Assembly (NCBI GenBank): GCA_028023455.1
Contig: JAQFVV010006474.1
Span: 763,501 to 827,500, forward strand
From: Epiperipatus broadwayi
Taxonomy: Eukaryota; Onychophora; Udeonychophora; Euonychophora; Peripatidae
Reading direction: 5' to 3'
Length of the DNA: 64,000 bases
The number at the start of each line of letters is the position of its first letter. The first letter of the stretch is position 1. The notes below the pieces were generated by a model. That model searched no databases. It worked only from the letters and a program-made list of their open reading frames with translations, and was not told the origin of the DNA. Shown piece by piece: positions 46,334 through 58,827 of the stretch. A program made the translations under genes and the position numbers.

Positions 46334-46945
46334 ATGAGTAAAGGGCAGGCAACAAGATGGGTGAGAAAGGTAATGTGGTATGCAAAAGATTTGGATAAAG
46401 AATTTATAGCAGTATATTTGTACAAAAGATGGGATGATTGTGTTAGGAGGATTGTTGAGTGTTATAGTGGTAAGAAATGGGATAAAAGAATATATTTATT
46501 AATAAAGAAAATGGCGTTAGAGAGATGGAGAACTAGTATGGAGAGTAAAAAGAGTTTAAATATATATAGAAATAAACAGAATATTAGGTGCGAGTTAATA
46601 TATGATAATAGTAAGGAAAGTAGTTTATTGTTTAAGGCTCGAACGGGATCTTTAGCAACAAGAGAATAAAAATATGGGTGATTTTGTCTGTAAATTATGT
46701 AAGGAAGGAATAGAAAATATTAGGCATCTGTTAATTAAATGTAAATGCTTGAAAACAGAAAGGGTACATATAATGAAGTTATGGAAGAATAAATATAAAA
46801 AAAGTGATTATACAGAAAGTGGATTATTGTTTTTTATGCTGGGTTTGGAAAAAGATAAGGAGGATTTAGATATAAATGCCATAGAGTTGACAAAAATTAT
46901 GTTGTGGAAATGGGATAGAGCAGAATATGGGAAAACGTAGACTGG
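46334..46945 (+). pseudogene. LINE B ORF2 C-terminal domain with Cys/His motif
   Basis: Two abutting frames (46334-46669 and 46674-46940) read RWVRKVMWYAKDLDKEFIAV, SSLLFKARTGSLATRE, then after a stop VCKLCKEGIENIRHLLIKCK (CX2CX8HX5C). This C-terminal Cys/His cluster follows the RT in several non-LTR clades and probably binds nucleic acid. A single stop splits the two; the parallel region in copy B2 (52555-52690) reads TREYTHKWRNE and CKLCKEGIENICHLLIECKC, which shows they were one frame. Confidence 0.75.
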
Positions 46946-47059
46946 GGAATGGAAAATAAAGTGTCTACCAGGTTTCTCTGGGCATAATTGTTGAGAAATT
47001 CTTGACTTCGTTTAAGGAGAGGCTACAGTGCATCACATCACATCACATTAAAAAACGGT

Positions 47060-48535
47060 AAGCTTTTTAAGGGCTGCAAATATTATCATTATAATATATT
47101 TCTTTAGTCTAAAAAATTACAAAATTTAATTTAATTTACAGAAGGAGCAAAATGTAAAATTTAATTAAAGTTTAAGTATAATCTGTTAATAGTGGTTTGC
47201 ATAAAAATTAGACCTAAGACAATTCATTTTACAACTTTTCTAAAAACATTTAAAAGATATTTATAATTTTTTTTTTCAGAACATTGCACGAACCATATTT
47301 ATTTCTTTCCAAAACTAGTAATATAAAAATGTAAGTAAATTCAAATTATCTTATGAATTATGGGCAAAGGTCAATAAAGTTTAAAAGTAAATAGTCTTGA
47401 TTGTTTCTATATAGAGAATCAAATAGCCTAAAATCATTCTTGACATTTGTGTCATAAGTGAAAAATATTTATCAAAATTAATCATTAATTTCTAAGTTAT
47501 AAGGGAACCTGAAATCTTATATATAAACAGTTAGATTAAACAATAATATCTAATAGGGCAAATGTAGACCCATTCAAATTAGCTTATAGTTTAACAAGAT
47601 GAATTTAATTTATACTCATAGTTAAGAAAGAAGTGATAGAAAAGAGGCTTATTAGGCTGGATTTTTATCTATGATTTTGCATAAAGCAGTACAGTTAATA
47701 ACATGTGGACTATAAAACTGAACTTCAGCCCAAAAGTATTTATTCAAAAATGATTATATATTTTTGAAGCAGTATTTAAGTATCTTTTCTGCATTCTACA
47801 AATGTAAAATAAAAAATATGTTGACTCATAATATTTAGATAAAATCATTATGACTAAAGGTTTTCTCATTTAGGAGATAAAATAGTTATAACCATCAGTA
47901 ATATTTGAGATGACAAAGCAGAAGGCAGTTATAATAAGGAAGATAAGTACTTCAGTCTTTTGTTGAATGTTGAGACGTGAAATATACTTTCCACTGTTTT
48001 CTAGACACTCATTAATTTCAGAACATAGCTTTAAAACATGGATCATAGAACAAAGAGCATAAATCCTTTTCAGTAGGTTTAAAATTATTAGAGATGCCCT
48101 TAGTGAATTGCATCATTTAGAATAAAATATTTGAATGAGCAGTTGGACAATCACAACATTTTTCTTGGAATTTTGGATTACTGAGTGAAAAGAATATTGT
48201 ATGGCATTGAATTCATAATGTGATCTAATATGGGTTTGTTTTATTCTAACAATTCCCAATAAACCAGTGAAATGCTAGTTATTAAAATTTAGTTTGCCAT
48301 GACATCTGTTATTATTTTGTCAGTACTTATGATCAAACATTGTATTTAAAATATGTAGAGAAAAAAGGTGTTATTCTTTAATGGATATAGCTGTTGTATC
48401 AATATAATTAAAAGACAGGTATTTTCCTGGCGTCTTTAATGCATGGGTTAGCAGTAATATCAAGGAATGATCAAATGGTTTCATATTACTAAATTTTAAT
48501 ATAACATATAGAATAATTGTCAAGAACCCTTTATT
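47060..48535. other. AT-rich DNA, no gene seen
   Basis: No recognisable repeat or coding sequence. Confidence 0.5.
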
Positions 48536-48540
48536 TAAAT

Positions 48541-49190
48541 TTAATCAGCCATTTAAGCTATTGTGCACTTTTTCATGAGTGTTAAATAATAAATGAGTAC
48601 TTTCACTTACAACACAAGATATAGTATTTAGGAAAAAATAAAATGAATCCACTTATTCAATCCAACCCAAATGCTTATATATGGGAAAATCTTAAGTACT
48701 GTAAGTGAAAGTGTGAGGATAGACTACTCACTTTAAACCACTGTTTACGATATCTGAATGAATAATGCCAATGAAATTATCTAGAACTTACTAGACGTCA
48801 CTCACAAATGAAACTCCCAAACATATGTAAATAAACATTTATTTTTAGCTGTTTCTAATTGTAATAAATTTAATCAGCCATTTAAGCTATTGTGCGCTTT
48901 TTCACAAGTGTTAAATAATAATAAATGAGTACTTCTGCTTACAACACAAGATATAGTATTTAGGAAGGAATAAAATGAATCCACTTATTCAATCCAACCC
49001 AAATGCTTATATATGGGCAAATCTTAAGTACTGTAAGTGAAAGTGTGAGGATAGTCTACTCACTTTAAACCACTGTTTACGATATCTGAATGAAACACTC
49101 GTGAAAAAGCGCACAATAGCTTAAATGGCTGATTAAATTTATTACAATTAGAAATAGCACTAAAAATAAATGTTTATTTAAATGAAAAAT
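48541..49190. repeat. Direct repeat (period 329) closed by an inverted fragment
   Basis: TTAATCAGCCATTTAAGCTA starts units at 48541 and 48870; both run to GTTTACGATATCTGAATGAA with few differences. From about 49095 the sequence turns back: AACACTCGTGAAAAAGCGCA, CAATAGCTTAAATGGCTG, AATTTATTACAATTAGAAAT is the reverse complement of 48846-48915. Each unit also contains an internal inverted pair, CTTTCACTTACA and TGTAAGTGAAAG. Unknown family, no coding frame, no hammerhead core found. Confidence 0.8.
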
Positions 49191-49922
49191 CAGTATAAAG
49201 GTACAAGATGTATCTTCAGTCCTAAAAATGACAACTTATGGATTATATCTCTAGTTAATAGCCAGAATGTAAGTTATTGCATAAGCACAGATCACATAAC
49301 ATATAACAGATTGGTATAGTCCAAGGTTGAATAGTTAGAAAAATGTCTCAAATATGTTGGGAAAAAACTGATATTAATATTTTAGTATTGAAAGTACAAC
49401 TCACAATAAATTTTAACAGGTGTTAAACATTAATTTTGCTAATTTGAATTTTTAAGTATGACATAAGTAAATTAATAAAAACAATCTTGAAGGGATATAA
49501 TGTGGTTATATAATAAAGACTTGATTAAACAAAAAACCCTGACATTTTCTACTTGACAAAATAAGAAATCAATATGGGGCTTTATAAGTAATAAAATGTA
49601 AAGATAGAAGAACATTGTTAAGAACCAAGAAAAATTGCAGAATTAAAATTTCAAAATAGATTAATCAAGTTTACAATGCATGGCAGCAATGTAAGAGAAT
49701 TAATAAGGGGTGGTGGTACAGAAGTTATGTCAAAAATATTTAAATACTGTAAAGTGTCTAATAACATTTGAGGTTTGAGCTAAGGTTATGAAGGCAAGAA
49801 TGGATATTGGATATAGTGGATATTGCCACTGAAGATACTGAAACTATAATGAAGTAGAACAGTAACATATATGAATGTCTAATTAAGGATATATCGAGTT
49901 TCAAAAAAAGTGAAAGAAAATA

Positions 49923-50219
49923 ATGGTTATAGAAGATATGAATGGGCATATTAAAGAAATTGATGACATGCATAATAAGAATGGACAGGTTTTGAAGAAT
50001 TTTTGTCAGAAAGTGAATATGAGCATTGTAAATTTACCAAATATTTATAATGGACAATATACATGGTCTAGAAATAATATATTTCACACAATAGATTATG
50101 AATTAGTAGAGAAAGAGCGAATGGATAAAGTACAGAAAATGAAATTATTTGATAATGAAGAGAGATTAGGTAATAGTGATCATAATTTCTTTATAATAGA
50201 AATGTTTAGTAATATGTGA
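49923..50219 (+). pseudogene. LINE B endonuclease, C-terminal half
   Basis: Open for 98 codons: VIEDMNGHIKEIDDMHNKNG, FCQKVNMSIVNLPNIYNGQY, TWSRNNIFHTIDYELVEK, RLGNSDHNFFIIEM. The order DMNGH, TWSR, IDY, SDHN is that of APE-type endonucleases, with the DMN and SDH active-site blocks visible. Upstream (49800-49920) a decayed part of the same domain is likely. After the stop at 50219 the linker to RT continues in other frames. Confidence 0.8.
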
Positions 50220-51109
50220 TGGGAAATAATAATAAAAGTAAAAATGATAGTGAAAGCTGTGCATGGAAAATGAATGATAAGAATAATTTAGAAGAATCTA
50301 AAATAAAAGTAGAGACAATAATGAATGTGTTTGTTGGGAAAAGAATATAAAGACTGGTGTGGTGAAGTAGAAAAAGTGGCAAATAGGTTTTAACTGAGAA
50401 TATTCAAAAGAATAAAAGTAATAGCAAAGTGAGAATTAGTAAAGATGTAAAAGAGAAGTGAAAAGCATACAGAGACTATAAATGTGCTATTACAAACAAC
50501 GAAAGTGGAAAAGATGTTAATATTAAATGGGAAAACTATTTAAAAAAGAAGTTGGCTAAAATAGATAATTAATTATATAGAGAAAATGAAAATAAATAGT
50601 AAATTATTGAAGAAAATTAATAAAAGTGGAAAATATGGGAGTAAAATTTTTTGGAAATGTATTAAGAGATGGAATGTAGGAGAGAGAGAAATAATATTAC
50701 TAAATGATGAGCAAAAAGAGTGTAGATATAGAGAAGAATTAGAGACAATCTTAAATAAGTATGTAATGTGTATGAAAAGATGTTAGATGTGGTGGACAGA
50801 GTCATAACAAATATAAAAGCATATAGTAATGGAAATATTAGGAGAAGAAGTTGAAAAGTGGAAAGGTGAGAGGGTTTGATGAATGGGAAGCAGAGATGGT
50901 AATGAATATGGAAAATAGGGCAAAACAAATCTATTATTATGTTTTAATAAGATGGCACATAAGACAGAATTTTCAGATTGCTGAAATAATACAAGTAAGA
51001 CTTATTTAAAAGAAAGGATAAGGATTATAGAAAGATGAACAATTATGAACCAATAGCAGTAATGTCAGTGTTATATAAAGTTTTTATATATATAGTGGCT
51101 AGAAGGGAG

Positions 51110-51700
51110 GCAAAATAGCTAAAAGAAAATAATATAGTGGAAGAAATGCAAGAGGTTTTACAATGGATAGGCACATAGGAGATATTTTATTTGTAGTCAC
51201 ACAACTTGTAGATATAAGTAGGAATATAGGTAGACAATGATCTATGGTCTTCATAGATATAGAGAAGGCAAATGATAATGTAAATAGAACTAGATTATAG
51301 GTAAGTTTAGTAAATTTGGAAATGAATAAAATTTTAGTAGATCTTTTTTAAGAGATTGTATGAAAATAATTACTATATATATCAATTAGAAAATATAGAA
51401 TCAGGTAGACTTAAAAATGGTATGGGACTAAGGCAACGATGCCCTATTTATTTTGTTTTTGTTATATTTCAAAGAAATGGAGAGAGCAATAAGAAAGACT
51501 AGAAAGAAGGGTAGATGTACTTTTAATAGATAGCAAGGGACTGAATATATTATTAGGTCTTTTACTTGCTGATATCTTCTTGTTTACAAAAAAGTAGGAA
51601 AGATAGATAAATTATGATGCAGTTGTGCAAAAGAGATAAAGAGATGGGGATTAAATTTAGTGAGTGAAGAAAAATCAAAAGTAATGATGATAAATGCTGG
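51110..51700 (+). pseudogene. LINE B reverse transcriptase (copy B2), heavily broken
   Basis: Aligned by eye to B1: QRFYNG-like sequence at 51150 for QGGFRLD, SMVFIDIEKANDNVNR near 51240 for SFIDIQKAYDRVNR (KAYD has become KAND), GMGLRQRCPIYFVFVIF near 51420 for GVGLRQGCPKSPILF, and LLGLLLADIFLFTKK near 51550 for the FVDD loop. Key motifs are altered and the frame breaks repeatedly, so it is inactive. Confidence 0.7.
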
Positions 51701-52389
51701 GAAAAGGAAAAGAAGTATTTTTTATTGGGGGATAAAAAGTTAAATGTGGTGAATAGATATAACTATTTGGGAGTCATCTTAAGTAATCAGAGAAATAGCT
51801 TGGATGAATGGGAGAAAAATTGATAAATGAAGCAAAGAAAATAAAGGGACTGGGAAAGAAATTAATAATGTTTTCATATAATAAATATGATATAGCAAGA
51901 ATTGTATGGAAGGAGTGGCAGCAGCAGGGCTAACTTATGGTAACAATATATTATGTATTAGTAAAGAGGTGTTAGATTACTTAGAGAAAGTACAAATAGA
52001 AGTAGAATGACAAGCATTAGATGCAGATGTGGAAACAGCAAAGGAGAACATTCAAGAAGAAATGGGATGATCATGTTTTTATATGAGAGATGCAAAAATT
52101 AAATTAAAATGTTCAGAAGATTGCAATTTATGGATAATAAGACAATAGCCAAAAATAATTGGGTTATGTGTAAAGGAAAGACAACAAGATGATTGAGAAA
52201 GGGAGTATGGTATGCAGAAAATTTGGATAAAGACTTTATGTCAATATACTTGTATAAAAGGTGGTATGATTGTATTAGGATAATTGTTGAGCATCATAGT
52301 GACAAAGAATGGGATAGAAGAATATGTGCATTAATTAAAAATAGGGAGCTGGAGAAATAGAAAACTAGTATAGAGAGTAAAACAAGTTT

Positions 52390-52490
<101 letters not shown>

Positions 52491-52999
52491 TAAACAATAT
52501 TGGGTGCAAGTTAATTTATGATAATAGCAAGGAAAATAGTTTACTGCTTAAGGCTAAAACAGGATCATTAGCAACAAGGGAATATACACATAAATGGAGA
52601 AATGAGGGTGAGTTATTCTGCAAGTTGTGTAAGGAAGGCATAGAAAATATTTGTCATCTGTTAATTGAATGTAAATGTTTGAAAGCAGAGAGGGTTTAAA
52701 TAATGAAGTCGTGGAAGAATAAATATAAACAAAGTGATTATACAGAAAGTGGGTTTTTGTTTTTTATGTTGGGTTTGGGAAAAGATAAGAGGGATTTAGA
52801 CATAAAAGCTATAGAGGGGACAAAGATAATGTTGTGGAATGGAATGGAGCAGGATAGAGAAGAATATGGAAAAGTCTAGTGTAGGGAATAGAAAGGAAAG
52901 GGAAGGTTGGGGAATAGTTTCTCTTGGCATAGTGGTCAAGAGATTCATGACTAGGAGAGAGCCATATCACATTAACATCACGTAATATAGCATTGTGAA

Positions 53000-53510
53000 A
53001 GTTGGATATCACATAACATTTTTAGTTAAATACAAGCATGATTAAGAACATTTTAAAACTTTAATTACTGAAAAAATATGTAGATTTGAAAAATAATATT
53101 TTATTAAATCACTTGAGTAAAATTATCACATTTTGAGCAAAGGGAAAAATATTTTAATTACTTTTTAAATGGGGATACAAGAATTTAAACTAATTGCCTT
53201 TAATAATATATTCCATCCTATTGAAATTTCTTTTGGCTGAGGTGTCCAAAATTGAGGAAGTTAAATGGGATTTTAATAAACTACAAATGTTCTCTCTGAT
53301 TAGATATTTAGAAGAAACACTTTATTCAAAGCATTTATTATTACTTATTAGTTATTATTGAACTTTCAAGATAATTTTTATAATTATATACAGTAATGAA
53401 TTTTTTCTTCCAAGTAAATGCAAAAAAAAATGTTAAAAGTTTTTCTACATTGTTTTAATTTGTCCGAAGCATTTGATTTACTTAATTAAACATGCTTAAT
53501 AGTTGTACAT
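53000..53510. other. AT-rich DNA, no gene seen
   Basis: No recognisable feature. Confidence 0.5.
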
Positions 53511-53521
53511 AATTTGTAATT

Positions 53522-53694
53522 AAAACAGGCAAAACTCTCCATAGAGTAGGCACTAGATAGGGATTTTATGCACAAGCCTTCTGGCATCCATTGATTACAG
53601 TGGCTTACACAGAGTGGCACTGCTATATGGAGAGTTTTGCTTGTTTAAATAACAGTTATGAGCAAGCATAAGAAATGTTGATCATTTGATAATA
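53522..53694 (+). mobile_element. F1 element with internal deletion (ribozyme removed)
   Basis: Begins ACAGGCAAAACTCTCCATA, jumps directly to GAGTAGGCACTAGATAGGGA, then CCTTCTGGCATCCATTGATT, GGCACTGCTATATGGAGAGT, TTTGCTTGTTTAAATAACAG and GCAAGCATAAGAAATG. The deletion removes the hammerhead and most of the left arm. Flanks share TGTAATT (53515-53521 and 53695-53701), a possible short target duplication. Confidence 0.75.
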
Positions 53695-53741
53695 TGTAAT
53701 TGATAAAAATTTATTTTTTTAAAAAAATATGCTTGTGTCAA

Positions 53742-53835
53742 GCATTGGTGGCCTAGTAGTTAGTGTAGCTGCCTTCCAAGCAGCCAGCCCGGGTTCGTTT
53801 CCTGGACAACGCTTTGACATATATAAAAAAATATA
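53742..53835 (+). mobile_element. tRNA-derived SINE or tRNA-Gly-like pseudogene
   Basis: Starts TGTCAAGCATTGGTGGCCTA, A box TGGCCTAGTAGTTAG, a hairpin GCTGC-CTTCCAA-GCAGC whose loop offers a TCC anticodon, B box GGGTTCGTTTCC, and an acceptor-like end CAACGCTTTGACA that pairs with the start (AGCATTG/CAACGCT, one mismatch). It resembles tRNA-Gly(TCC). There is no 3' CCA; the ATATATAAAAAAA tail and the start shared with the SINE at 6671-6784 favour a short SINE over a working tRNA gene. Confidence 0.6.
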
Positions 53836-53839
53836 TAGC

Positions 53840-56145
53840 TAGCATTGAACTTTATTTGTATTATGCAAATTTTTATATGATGGTAGGGAGAAAGATTTAT
53901 GAGTGGTCTTTGAAAATCTGAGACGTTCGACACAAAAATAGGTGCTAAGCAACAATATCTAGTAGCTTCAAGTTTATTTTTAATATTTACATCAGAAATC
54001 TTTGGAGTAATTTATAAATTTACGAAACAGGACACAATGTACATTATAAGACTTTAATGATGTTTTTACTTTGAGTTGGTTCGAAGAACAAAGACAAGGA
54101 TTTCGGTTTTTTAGCTCTTAGATTTACAACAAATTATAATAATGCTATTCTTGTCAATTTAAAAAATGAACGAAAAATCTTAAAACTTTGAATGCAATGT
54201 ATAATTTTAGTGACTTATTTTCAAGGTCCCAGATGTTTCTTCATGTAGTTATGAAAAAATCATCATCAATATCTCATTAATTGATTAGTTATCTGCTCCA
54301 AAGTGTAGATCAATTTTAATATCTTATTATTTTTAAGATAGTTTGAATATTGAAATGTGATATTTATGCTAATATCTATTGCTATGTTTTATATGTGAAA
54401 AGAGTGAATTTAATAGTAGTTAAAAATTATTTCAACTAAATTAATTATACATAAGGATGTTATTCTAACAAGTTTATTTTTTGAAAGTATGAAAAACCTT
54501 CTACTCTTATAGTATAAAGGCACTGAAAATTTTTCATTAAAGATTATTTATTTCTGTTTGTGGTATTTATTGTAAGAACATATGTTGGCACTTGAAATCA
54601 ATGAATTGTAATGGCCTTTCTAAAATCAATGTACGATTTGATCATAGAGGCAGCCTCTACTAATATCATAACTATTATCTTATGAACAGGTACATTATTA
54701 ATGGGTCTTAATGGAAGCATATTACTGAATGTAGAAAACATTGGAGATATGCAATTAAGCCAAGAATTGACATTTTTTCGAAGAGTAATTTGCTATAGAA
54801 TTTTTTTCTAAAATAAACTGCATTACAAGATGACAAATAATCAGACTAAATATATTATTAGATTCATCGCTTGAAACATAATTCACAAATCAGTGTATAT
54901 AATCACTGTAAAACTGATCTTTAACATTTTGTTCGCACTTTCTTTCTGTCTTTTTATTTGGAGTTAGAAATAATCCTTTACAAGCAGTTGCTAACAAAAT
55001 AAATTATTATTACAAGTATCTTTTAAAAAATAATTCTATAAGAGTAAATAAAATAATTTATTTTAAAAAACAATAATTTTTAATATCAGTCTTTCAAAAA
55101 TAAATACTTCGGCTAATGTGTAACAACTGTTTGAGAATAACAGTACATCAGAATTGAATGAGATTTTCTATTATAAAGAAACAAAAAAAGGCATTTAAAT
55201 AAATAACTCTGGTACAAAATGTGGTATAGCTATCATTACTTTCCAAAGAAACACAAAAAAGATATTTATTAAACAAATGACAGGCATTGAGGCTTTGAGG
55301 CTTGTTCTTTTAATCTCTAGCTAAAGTTAAATTAAATACCGAACTTTGAATTAATGATTGTAAATAATTGAGAGAGTGCAAACTTACTCTCTCAATTATT
55401 TCAATATCGACTGCGCTTTGTAAAAATAATATTATTAATGATTGTGTGATTATCTAAATATCTGTGAAAATTGCTAAGCTTGCTTGAAATCTTAAAAAAA
55501 TCCATCTTTGTTCAGAACTAAATGCAGGCCAATAGCTTGATAGTCTTCTCTGTATATATGTCATGAGAATGCTTCATTTGCATAGTGTATAATTAAAATC
55601 AGTTACATTCTTTCACTGTGCATATATACTAACAATGTCACATGATTTTTTTATGTGTAATTAATAGCATTTCTCATCATATAATCTTCTATGGTAAGCT
55701 TGAATAATCATAGAATACCAGATGGTCTATAATATCCACTTGTTTGAACTAGTTTTTGAATTTTGGTAATTAGGAGTAATATTTGGATATCAAATTAATA
55801 CATCTATATACCTGGAAACTATGTTTTCTTCTTTAATGCAACTCATCTAATAATTTGAAATTCAATAAAACCCTTTGGCTTAAAAACCAAGCCAATTGGC
55901 TTGCATAGTTACATAGATCTAATATTAAAGCAGTTTCTATACATTTTAGAGACCTCAGTATTATGCCAATTTTAAGTCTCTTTTATTTTTTGTCTAAGAA
56001 AGTTAATACTAACAACAATATCATATGGCTTTCACATATACCTATACATAGACTTACCAAAACAGGTCTCATGCTTCTAACCTAGAGGTATTTATTTCTA
56101 AGCCTGAGTACTTAATGAATTCCAGGTGGTATAATTCTATAACAT
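53840..56145. other. AT-rich DNA, no gene seen
   Basis: Nothing recognised except the short hairpin at 55362-55401. Confidence 0.5.
55362..55401. repeat. Perfect 16-bp stem hairpin
   Basis: AAATAATTGAGAGAGT and its exact reverse complement are separated by GCAAACTT. Not shared with other repeats here. Confidence 0.85.
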
Positions 56146-56149
56146 TCTC

Positions 56150-56235
56150 TAAGACCGAATCTTAAACTCTTATAGATGAAGGCACGTGCCAGACGCCAGT
56201 CTGAGATTGGTATTATTAAAGCATTTTATTACGTA
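56150..56235 (+). mobile_element. F1-related hammerhead remnant
   Basis: CTCTTATAGATGAAGGCACG, TGCCAGACGCCAGTCTGAGA, TTGGTATT. Stem II GGCAC/GTGCC, the CA loop, GTC and the 3' strand of stem I are recognisable, but CTGATGA is TAGATGA and GAAAC is GACGC. A third stem II sequence that still pairs. Confidence 0.55.
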
Positions 56236-56239
56236 GTGT

Positions 56240-58820
56240 TTACATGGATATTGTAGATAATTATATGATATAGGAGGGAACTAGGTTAAAGAATTAAATC
56301 TAAAAAAATATTATTATAAAGAAAAAAAAACAAAGAACGAGTTTTACGATTTATTCTATCAAAATTTATCCTCATGTATTTAGTGTAATATAAGATCTAT
56401 AAATATTTATATCAAATGTTAATAAAAAATATTCTATTTTATTTAAAAGTATAAATTTAAACTTTTAATTAAAAATATAATGTTATAAAACTTATGAACA
56501 ATTTATAATAAAATGCTTGATTTTTTTTTTTTTAGATATTTTAAAAAAAATATTTAAATGACGTATAATTGAATTACACAAGCAATTGAGTGCTATAAAT
56601 AAAACATTGAGTGGTCGACTTTGATTTATAAATATTTTTGAAATCCTTTTAAATAAAAAAAATATTTTATTGCAAATCTATATATGAAAGGGCATTACGA
56701 TGTAAACATCAAGTATTCGCCTGTTATGTTCATAACGAAAGTTCAAATCTTAACCAGATAAAACTTGTATTTTACAAAACTGCAGTGAGACATTTTTTTA
56801 AAAAAAATAGCTGATACATTTCCAATTTCATAGCATTTCAATATTTGTCATTGAATGGATATCTAGAAATTTCTAACTAGAGGGAAAAATAAAATGGAAA
56901 AACATCCAAATTTTTACTACTCAACAATTAAAATTCCTGGTGAATATTAGCTTTTTCTTCATTTCTTCTATGAATGACTGTTGGAAAGATCTTTGGTTTG
57001 CAGTGAGTTAGCTCTTTAAAATGCTTTATCTATTTTTAATTTATATAAATATATTTTTTTAAAATCATAAATAAAATTTATTTATTAGAAATGAATATTA
57101 TGATGTAAACATACCACGTGTGTGAGTGTTTTTAGCATATTCCTGTACACTGACTTAGAATTATTCAAATTGGAAATATTTATTATGGAAAACAAAAAAA
57201 AAAGTATAAAAAAAAACAATAAATGAACAAAAAAGAGAGAAAACATTGTTTTCAGCTTTTACAAATATTATGTGAACAAAATAAAAATGGTGACACTCAT
57301 GTTCGGAAATATTATTCTTGATATTATGTGATCAAAATAAGAACATGCCACAATCATGTTTACAAATAGTTAAGTATTTCTAAACATGAATGTTGCATGA
57401 TTTTACTTTGGTTAAGCATATCAAAAATGCTACCAAAGATGAAGAAAATAGTGCTTCTTTAATTTTTTTAAAATTTTATATAGTTTAGAAATTCAGTTAC
57501 TACAAAGAATACTGTAACCCATTTAAAATTAAAAATAATTTTTTTTTATTAATTTTTTTGCTACAATTTTTTGAAAACTTTAAAATAAATGTATTCTTAA
57601 CAGGAAGCATATGTATGCAAAGTTTTAAAGAGATCAGAAATTGGGAAGCGGAGAAAACCTAACTTTCAAGATTTCTCAGATAGACTAAACATGCAAGTTT
57701 AATGAAAGCATATAAAAATTATAAACAATTTTCTAATCATGATCATTTTTAGCAGTTACTCTTATAATATTATGACCATATTCACTCTAAAAGAGAAAGA
57801 GAGAGTGAGAGAGAGAGAGAAAGGGGGCAAAAAATATAATGTTAAAATCAAATTTTTGAAACTAAAAAAAATTGGATATGCAAGTAATTAAAAAAGTGAG
57901 ATGTGGTCATGTAAATATTGAGTCATAACATATTATATGCAAAGATAAGCACTGGAATGAAAAGTTTATAATAACTAAACTTTATGTTAATCTAAATAAC
58001 TAAAAATATTAACATAAAAGAAAATAAAAAAATAAGGAGAGGGAGAGAAAAAGAACTATAAAAGAGATAGAAAAGCTTGCTTGTATACAATACAGTATCA
58101 TATCTTATTCTACAAGACAACAGGAGATACTATTGGCCTAACATTCATTTTTTGTTACTCATAATTATTTATCATACAAATAATGTATCTAGATAATAGT
58201 AAATATTAAACACTGACATGTTAGCATTATTCTGTATTCATTTAAGCCTTATACTAAGTGGTGTGTTTTTATTGTTTAATACATATATTATATAGTCAAG
58301 CAGGCAAACAAACAGATAGACCAAATAAATAAGAAGACCCACAAATAAATATGTAGGTAGATAGGCAAATAAATAAATAGACATGATTAAATATAGATCG
58401 ATATCTAATACTTAGCTATCCATATAATTATTCACTATAATTTATTAATAATAAAAATAAACATTGTAAAAGGTTTAATAAGATTTTAATATCTAAAATT
58501 TAATGAAAAATCCATTAAATTTATATAAAAAAGTTCTAGCCTAATAGACAATGCTTTATGATATATAATAATAGATATGAAATTTGTGCCTGATAAGTTA
58601 TATTTATTAACTGTAAAAATAAACTACAAAAAGCTGTAAAAAAATCAATGGCATTATCATAGTATGCTTATTTCTATTTCAGATTTGGCTAATTAAAGAA
58701 AAACTACACACACAAAAGTTTTTTATGATTGAAATCCCAAATTACTAATATAAATCATTTTCTATCTTGTTATCTTAATTTAACCAATTTTCACACGTTT
58801 GAAAAAGCATATATATATAT
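56240..58820. other. AT-rich DNA, no gene seen
   Basis: A weak tRNA-like remnant at about 56700-56755 (TCGCCTGTTATG, AAGTTCAAATCTT) and a (GA)n tract near 57795-57825. No coding sequence recognised. Confidence 0.45.
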
Positions 58821-58827
58821 ATATAAA

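Larger units (their letters stand above)
44890..47055 (+). mobile_element. Non-LTR retrotransposon, family B, copy B1 (5'-truncated)
   Basis: Holds the RT and C-terminal region of ORF2 without the endonuclease, which is present in the sister copy at 49.66-52.99 kb. The 3' end is a short CATCACATCACATCACATTA tail at about 47030-47050. Coding capacity is broken by a few stops and shifts only, so it is a fairly young copy. Confidence 0.85.
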
